A DNA stretch of 11,788 bases from UBA8653 sp963978155 (GTDB taxonomy: Bacteria; Planctomycetota; Phycisphaerae; Phycisphaerales; SM1A02), in NCBI GenBank assembly GCA_963978155.1, contig CAXBRK010000060.1, forward strand, positions 1 to 11,788. The letters are read 5' to 3'. The notes under the pieces are model-generated. The model did not search any database and was not told the origin of the DNA. It worked only from the letters and a program-made list of their open reading frames with translations. A program made the translations under genes and the position numbers. Shown here piece by piece: positions 7,897 through 11,788 of this stretch; position 1 is the first letter of the stretch; each line of letters starts with the position of its first letter.

Positions 7897-9909
7897 ATGA
7901 AGCGAGTCCTCTGTTCCTTGGTGGCCATGGCCCTCACCTCCGTCGTCTCGGCGAACGGCCTCGAGTTGGTCCCTGGCGGCGCGTACGCCCGAGTCTGGGC
8001 ACCCTTCGCCAGTTCGGTCCGCGTGGCCGGAGACTTCAACGGTTGGAACCTCAACGCCAATGTGCTGTCCTCCAGCGGCAATGGCTGGTGGGAGGGTGGA
8101 ATCTCTGGCCCGGAAGCTGGTGACGAATACAAATTCGTGGTGGTCAACAGCGGCGTGAACTGGAGACCAGACCCTTGGTCAAAGGAGATGGTCAACAGCG
8201 TGGGGAACTCCATCCTGATGGACCCATCCGACTTTGCTTGGACCGACCAATCGTTCCAAATCGACAACTGGAACGAACTCGTGATCTACGAGATGCACCT
8301 GGGCACCTTCCCGGGAGGCAGCCCCCCCGACACGTTCGACCAAGCCATCACCCGGCTTGACCACTTGGTGGAGCTTGGAATCAATGCGGTCGAACTGATG
8401 CCCATCAACGAATTCGCCGGCGGGCTGTCATGGGGCTACAACCCAGGCCATGTCTTCGCGGTGGAAGAAGCGTACGGCGGACTTCGCGGTCTCCAGCGAT
8501 TCGTCAACGCCTGCCACGAACGTGGCATCGCGGTGCTGCTTGACGTGGTCTACAACCACCTTGGCCCTTCTGATCTTGGCATCTGGCGCTTCGACGGGTG
8601 GTCCCAAGGCGACTGGGGCGGCGTCTATTTCTACAACGACGATCGTGGCGCGACGCCGTGGGGAAATACGCGTCCCGACTTCGGCCGCAACGAAGTGCGG
8701 GAGTACCTCGTTGAAAGCGCGATGTATTTCCTCAACGAGGTGCACATCGACGGACTCCGGGTGGATGGCACCGCTTGGATCCGAAGAACTGGTGCCGATC
8801 TTGGCGGTGGAGATGTCCAAGACAACCCCGACGGTTGGAGTTGGCTGCAGTACCTCAACAACAGTGTCGATGGACAAAGCCCCGAGAAAATTCTTGTGGC
8901 CGAAGACGGCTACAACGACTGGGCCATCACGCGGCCAACCTCTCAGGGTGGAGCAGGGTTTGACAGCCAGTGGGACCCCAATTTCCATTGGCCCGTGCGC
9001 GGCGCCATCGAAGCAGCCAACGACAACGATCGAAACATGTGGGCCATTCGGGACGCCGTCAACTTTGCGTACAACGGCGATCCCATTCAACGGGTCCTGT
9101 ACACCGAGAACCATGACGAAGTGGCCAACGGCCGTTCAAGGGTTCCAGAGACCATCTGGCCGGGCAACGCGGGCAGCTACTACTCCAGGAAGCGATCCAC
9201 GCTTGGCGGGGCCTTGGTCATGACGGCGCCAGGCGTGCCCATGATTTTCCAGGGGCAAGAGTTCTTGGAAGATGAGTACTTCCGCGACTCGGACGCGTTG
9301 GATTGGTCCAAAAAAGACACCTACCGCGGGGTGTTCGATCTGCATCGTGATCTCATCACCCTCCGACGAAACCTCAATGGCAACAGCCGCGGCCTGACCG
9401 GGCCCAACATCAACTTTTTCCACGTCAACAACAGCGACAAGCTGATCGGCTTCCACCGCTTCCAAGACGGTGGCCCGGGAGACGACGTGGTGGTGGTGAT
9501 GAACTTCCGCGACCAAGCTTGGAACAATTACCGCATTGGCTTCCCCCGCTCCGGCGAATGGAAGGTGATCTTCAACTCCGACAGCACCAACTACGGAGAC
9601 GATTACAGCAACCATCCGGGCTACGACATCAACACCGATACCATCCCGTATGACGGCTTGGGACAATCGGCAGAGATCGGCATTGGCCCCTACAGCTGCG
9701 TGATTTTCTCGCAGGTGGGCAACCCCCCACCTCCTCCACCTCCACCGCCACCGCCAGCCGACGAAGACCTCAACGGCGATGGCGTGGTTGGCCTGTTCGA
9801 CGTGCTCATCGTTCTCTCCAACTGGGGCTCCGGCGATGAAGGAGATGTCAACGGAGACGGGGCCGTGGAGTTCAACGACTTGGTGGCCATCTTGGCCGCA
9901 TGGGGTTGA
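7897..9909 (+). CDS. Secreted GH13 alpha-glucan-active enzyme with CBM48 and dockerin-like C-terminus
   Basis: This 670-residue protein starts with a classical Sec signal (MKRVLCSLVAMALTSVVSA). A CBM48-like domain follows ('ARVWAPFASSVRVAGDFNGW', to about 90), then a GH13 TIM barrel from 'VIYEMHLGTF' to about 480 and a beta domain. The GH13 signature regions are intact: D216-VVYNH, the nucleophile D290 in 'LRVDG', the acid/base E336 in 'LVAED', and N405-H406-D407. The arrangement most resembles glycogen branching enzyme and maltooligosyltrehalose trehalohydrolase types; alpha-1,4/1,6-glucan hydrolysis or transfer is likely, but the exact reaction is not decidable by eye. Eleven prolines (P610-P620) form a linker to two dockerin/EF-hand-like calcium loops (D624-x-N-x-D-x-V and D650-x-N-x-D-x-A), ending in AAWG. 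A GGAG lies only two bases before the ATG, a tight spacing. The exported form separates it from cytoplasmic glycogen synthesis and suggests scavenging of external starch or glycogen. Confidence 0.92.
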   Translation: MKRVLCSLVAMALTSVVSANGLELVPGGAYARVWAPFASSVRVAGDFNGWNLNANVLSSSGNGWWEGGISGPEAGDEYKFVVVNSGVNWRPDPWSKEMVNSVGNSILMDPSDFAWTDQSFQIDNWNELVIYEMHLGTFPGGSPPDTFDQAITRLDHLVELGINAVELMPINEFAGGLSWGYNPGHVFAVEEAYGGLRGLQRFVNACHERGIAVLLDVVYNHLGPSDLGIWRFDGWSQGDWGGVYFYNDDRGATPWGNTRPDFGRNEVREYLVESAMYFLNEVHIDGLRVDGTAWIRRTGADLGGGDVQDNPDGWSWLQYLNNSVDGQSPEKILVAEDGYNDWAITRPTSQGGAGFDSQWDPNFHWPVRGAIEAANDNDRNMWAIRDAVNFAYNGDPIQRVLYTENHDEVANGRSRVPETIWPGNAGSYYSRKRSTLGGALVMTAPGVPMIFQGQEFLEDEYFRDSDALDWSKKDTYRGVFDLHRDLITLRRNLNGNSRGLTGPNINFFHVNNSDKLIGFHRFQDGGPGDDVVVVMNFRDQAWNNYRIGFPRSGEWKVIFNSDSTNYGDDYSNHPGYDINTDTIPYDGLGQSAEIGIGPYSCVIFSQVGNPPPPPPPPPPPADEDLNGDGVVGLFDVLIVLSNWGSGDEGDVNGDGAVEFNDLVAILAAWG

Positions 9910-9979
9910 TCCCACTCAAGCATCCTTTGCAGGCCTGACCGATTCCGTCACAGCGCGTCGGGATCCGAGTACGATCTTC

Positions 9980-9997
9980 AGTCCCCAAACAGGGACT
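9980..9997 (+). other. Six-base hairpin before the zeta-like gene
   Basis: AGTCCC (9980-9985), a CAAACA loop, and GGGACT (9992-9997) form a perfect stem in the 102-base gap between the GH13 stop codon and the next ATG. The stem ends two bases before the Shine-Dalgarno. No T-run follows, so a standard intrinsic terminator is not supported. It could weakly attenuate transcription from the GH13 gene or influence initiation at the zeta-like gene; either role is inference. Confidence 0.35.
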
Positions 9998-9999
9998 CT

Positions 10000-10006
10000 G
10001 GAGAGG
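10000..10006 (+). promoter_or_regulatory. Strong ribosome binding site fixing the zeta-like gene start
   Basis: GGAGAGG is followed by five bases and then ATG at 10012. This is the best Shine-Dalgarno among the plus-strand genes. It supports the ATG rather than the adjacent in-frame TTG at 10009. Confidence 0.7.
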
Positions 10007-10011
10007 TATTG

Positions 10012-10350
10012 ATGCTGCACCCACAACATCAAAGCACAGGCTTCCAAGAGAAGTTCGTCCACGACGATGCCCTTCGATTTCAAACGGCCACCAACCTCGC
10101 CAAACAGGCCGGAATCCTGCTGGGACGAAAGTTGGGACAGTCCGACCAAGAAGCGGTGTCGCTCGGCGACCTCTTGGTTCGCGCCGACCTGTCTGAACCA
10201 GGAGATGCGGATCTTCACCAAGCCATGAAAGAGGTCGCGGAAAGTTCCTGCGTCGACCTCAGCGACTTGGAAATTGCTGACATCATTGCGTTGGCCCGGA
10301 CCCAAAGCACTCATCACACTCCCCACACCGAACCCCACCACCAACCATGA
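10012..10350 (+). CDS. DUF1476-like protein, resembling the zeta inhibitor subunit of F1Fo-ATPase
   Basis: This 112-residue protein has no signal or membrane segment and is predicted cytoplasmic and mainly helical. Residues 11-68 carry the pattern I know from DUF1476 (alphaproteobacterial ATPase inhibitor zeta): F11-x-x-K14-F15-x-H17-D18 then L21-R22-F23, a helix with K31 and G34, a G42 turn, and A58-D59-L-x-E62-P63-G64-D65-x-D67-L. Zeta inserts its N-terminus into the F1 catalytic head and blocks ATP hydrolysis. Whether this protein does so is inference. The last segment (80-95, 'LSDLEIADIIALA') is helical and differs from the family C-terminus as I recall it. A Thr/His/Pro-rich tail holds five His (101, 102, 105, 109, 110). 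A strong ribosome binding site at 10000-10006 fixes the ATG. Its stop overlaps the next gene (ATGA). No ATP synthase genes are in the window. Confidence 0.72.
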   Translation: MLHPQHQSTGFQEKFVHDDALRFQTATNLAKQAGILLGRKLGQSDQEAVSLGDLLVRADLSEPGDADLHQAMKEVAESSCVDLSDLEIADIIALARTQSTHHTPHTEPHHQP

Positions 10351-11788
10351 CACAGAGAAACAACTCCATGCATCACGCCTCACTTTCTGTTGTGCTTCTT
10401 TCCACAGCCGCGATGGCCGGAGACTGGGTGACCCTCTTTGATGGAACTTCACTGGACGGCTGGCGCGCCGCGGAAAACCCCAAAGCCTTCACCGTGAAAG
10501 ACGAAACCTTGGTGGTCAACGGGGAACGTGGGCACCTCTTCTGGTCGGGGAATGAAGACCGCGACCAACAATGGGACGACTTCGAATTTGAAGCCATGGT
10601 GCGCACTCAGCCCGGTGCGAACAGTGGTGTGTTCTTTCATACCAAGTTCCAAGAATCCGGCTGGCCCGATGTTGGCTACGAGTGCCAAGTCAACGCCACT
10701 CACGGAGACAGCATCAAGACCTGCTCGCTCTACGGCATTGTGAACAACAACATGCCCCCTCATGTCGACGGAGACTGGGTCAAACTGCGCATTCGGGTGG
10801 CCGGACGGCACATCCAAACCAGCATCGACAACCAAGTGGTCATCGACTGGTGGGAGCCGAAGGATCGCAAGGGAAGCAAGAAACTTTCCACCGGCACCTT
10901 TGCCATCCAAGCCCACGACCCGAAGAGCGTTGTCGAATACAAATTCATCAAAGCCCGCCACCTTGACCCCAAGGACATGACCAGAGCCGAGCGTCTCGAT
11001 ACGAGCCTCAGCACGCAAAGCATTCCGGAAAAAGAATGGTGGAACCGAATGGACCACGGCCCCTTCGTCTCTTGTGCGACGGGCTACCCCATGGACTACG
11101 CAACCGCCAACAAAGGCCTCAACCTGTTCCTCGAGAATGGATGGGTGGCCTCCTTTGATACCGGTCTACTGCGAGTTGGTGCGGTATGGCAAGGTGGCCT
11201 GGACTGGGAAGGTGTCTCGTACAACGGCAGCCACGGCGGGCATCCCGGCGCGGTTGGCACGCCCATCTACGGCAGCCTTGAAGGCCCCGGCTGGAAGGTG
11301 AACGGATCTTGGGAAGATCCTCGGCCAAGCAAGCCATGGGGACCGCTTCCGGCGGAAATGGCTCGCTGGGGCGGACTGATGCGCGTGGGCGAAGAATCCA
11401 TCCTGAACTACTCCGTGGGTCAGGCCCGGATCCTTGAACACCACAGCGTCGAACAAAGCAAGCCCGGCGACGTGTTGCTCCGCACCTTGGAAATCTTCCC
11501 CCCCGCTGAACCCGAGAGCATGCAACTCCGCGTGGCCGATGCCACCCGAAGGCAACGCATCAAAGTGCTCTCCGATGGACGCGGGGCGAGGGTTGGCGAC
11601 ACAAGGTTCGCAATCCGCGGCAGCGAGAATTCGGCCTTCGAGGTCTCAGGAACATCCCTTGTGCTGAACCTTGACCCCACCGTCGACGGCCCTTCCGGGT
11701 CGATCATGGTGGCGATCGCCGCGACACGTGATGGCATCAAACCCAGCGTCCTTGCTTCCGCTCCCCCGCCGAAGCGACTGTTTACTCG
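10347..11788 (+). CDS. Exported DUF1080 (3-keto-disaccharide hydrolase-like) - DUF6797 protein, partial at window end
   Basis: The frame is open to the window edge, so 480 residues are visible and the C-terminus is missing. The N-terminus has a signal peptide with the cut after 'TAAMA' and before G25-D-W. DUF1080, a concanavalin-like domain now linked to 3-keto-disaccharide hydrolysis, spans about 25-210, with 'LFDGTSLDGW', 'NSGVFFHT' and 'GYECQVN'. DUF6797 begins near M235-D-H-G-P-F and includes 'FDTGLLRVGAVW', 'YNGSHGGHPG' and 'PWGPLPAEMARWGGL', to about 365. In PVC bacteria this combination is often followed by dehydrogenase-like and haem-binding modules, so the complete protein may be much longer; that is inference. 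The ATG at 10347 overlaps the previous stop by four bases and gives an n-region with R4. The in-frame ATG at 10368 also gives a workable signal. Neither has a clear ribosome binding site, which favours translational coupling to the zeta-like gene. Confidence 0.88.
   Translation, partial: MTQRNNSMHHASLSVVLLSTAAMAGDWVTLFDGTSLDGWRAAENPKAFTVKDETLVVNGERGHLFWSGNEDRDQQWDDFEFEAMVRTQPGANSGVFFHTKFQESGWPDVGYECQVNATHGDSIKTCSLYGIVNNNMPPHVDGDWVKLRIRVAGRHIQTSIDNQVVIDWWEPKDRKGSKKLSTGTFAIQAHDPKSVVEYKFIKARHLDPKDMTRAERLDTSLSTQSIPEKEWWNRMDHGPFVSCATGYPMDYATANKGLNLFLENGWVASFDTGLLRVGAVWQGGLDWEGVSYNGSHGGHPGAVGTPIYGSLEGPGWKVNGSWEDPRPSKPWGPLPAEMARWGGLMRVGEESILNYSVGQARILEHHSVEQSKPGDVLLRTLEIFPPAEPESMQLRVADATRRQRIKVLSDGRGARVGDTRFAIRGSENSAFEVSGTSLVLNLDPTVDGPSGSIMVAIAATRDGIKPSVLASAPPPKRLFT

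Noticed and set aside
9724..9756. Cytosine/CCN-rich run as a simple DNA repeat
   Set aside because: It is an in-frame eleven-proline linker using mixed proline codons between the GH13 and dockerin-like parts, so protein-level selection explains it.
10449..11057. 202-codon minus-strand frame opposite DUF1080
   Set aside because: The plus-strand DUF1080 frame is continuous to the window end and matches the family. The antisense frame is a by-product.

Overview
The window looks like chromosomal DNA from a planctomycete, most likely of the Phycisphaerae type. The evidence is a PSCyt1/DUF1549/DUF1553 protein paired with a DUF1501 protein, a pseudopilin with the planctomycete-style N-terminus, a secreted enzyme ending in a dockerin-like module with the 'AAWG' tail, and a DUF1080-DUF6797 protein. 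These families are typical of PVC bacteria. The assignment rests on recognising protein families by eye; no rRNA or other marker gene is present.

Layout, left to right: (1) a type II/IV-pilin-like pseudopilin on the minus strand (37-1164). (2) A 115-base divergent spacer holding three copies of CGAATC, two of them forming a palindrome. (3) A tightly coupled plus-strand pair: a large exported cytochrome-type PSCyt1-DUF1549-DUF1553 protein (1280-4303) and a Tat-exported DUF1501 protein (4313-5749). (4) A convergent minus-strand exported metallophosphoesterase with a C-terminal LamG-like domain (5756 to about 7759). (5) A second divergent spacer with a perfect 15-base palindrome. (6) A plus-strand secreted GH13 alpha-glucan-active enzyme with CBM48, polyproline linker and dockerin-like C-terminus (7897-9909). 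(7) A small cytoplasmic protein resembling DUF1476, the zeta inhibitor subunit of F1Fo-ATPase (10012-10350). (8) An exported DUF1080-DUF6797 protein that overlaps it by four bases and runs off the window end (10347-11788).

Five of the seven proteins carry an export signal and most have carbohydrate-binding or carbohydrate-active folds. The window therefore fits an outer-surface or periplasmic glycan-processing neighbourhood, but only the GH13 enzyme has a readily predicted substrate class (alpha-glucans). The most unexpected item is the zeta-like protein, because that family is known mainly from Alphaproteobacteria. I see no mobile element, CRISPR array, tRNA or rRNA. No non-coding stretch exceeds about 140 bases.
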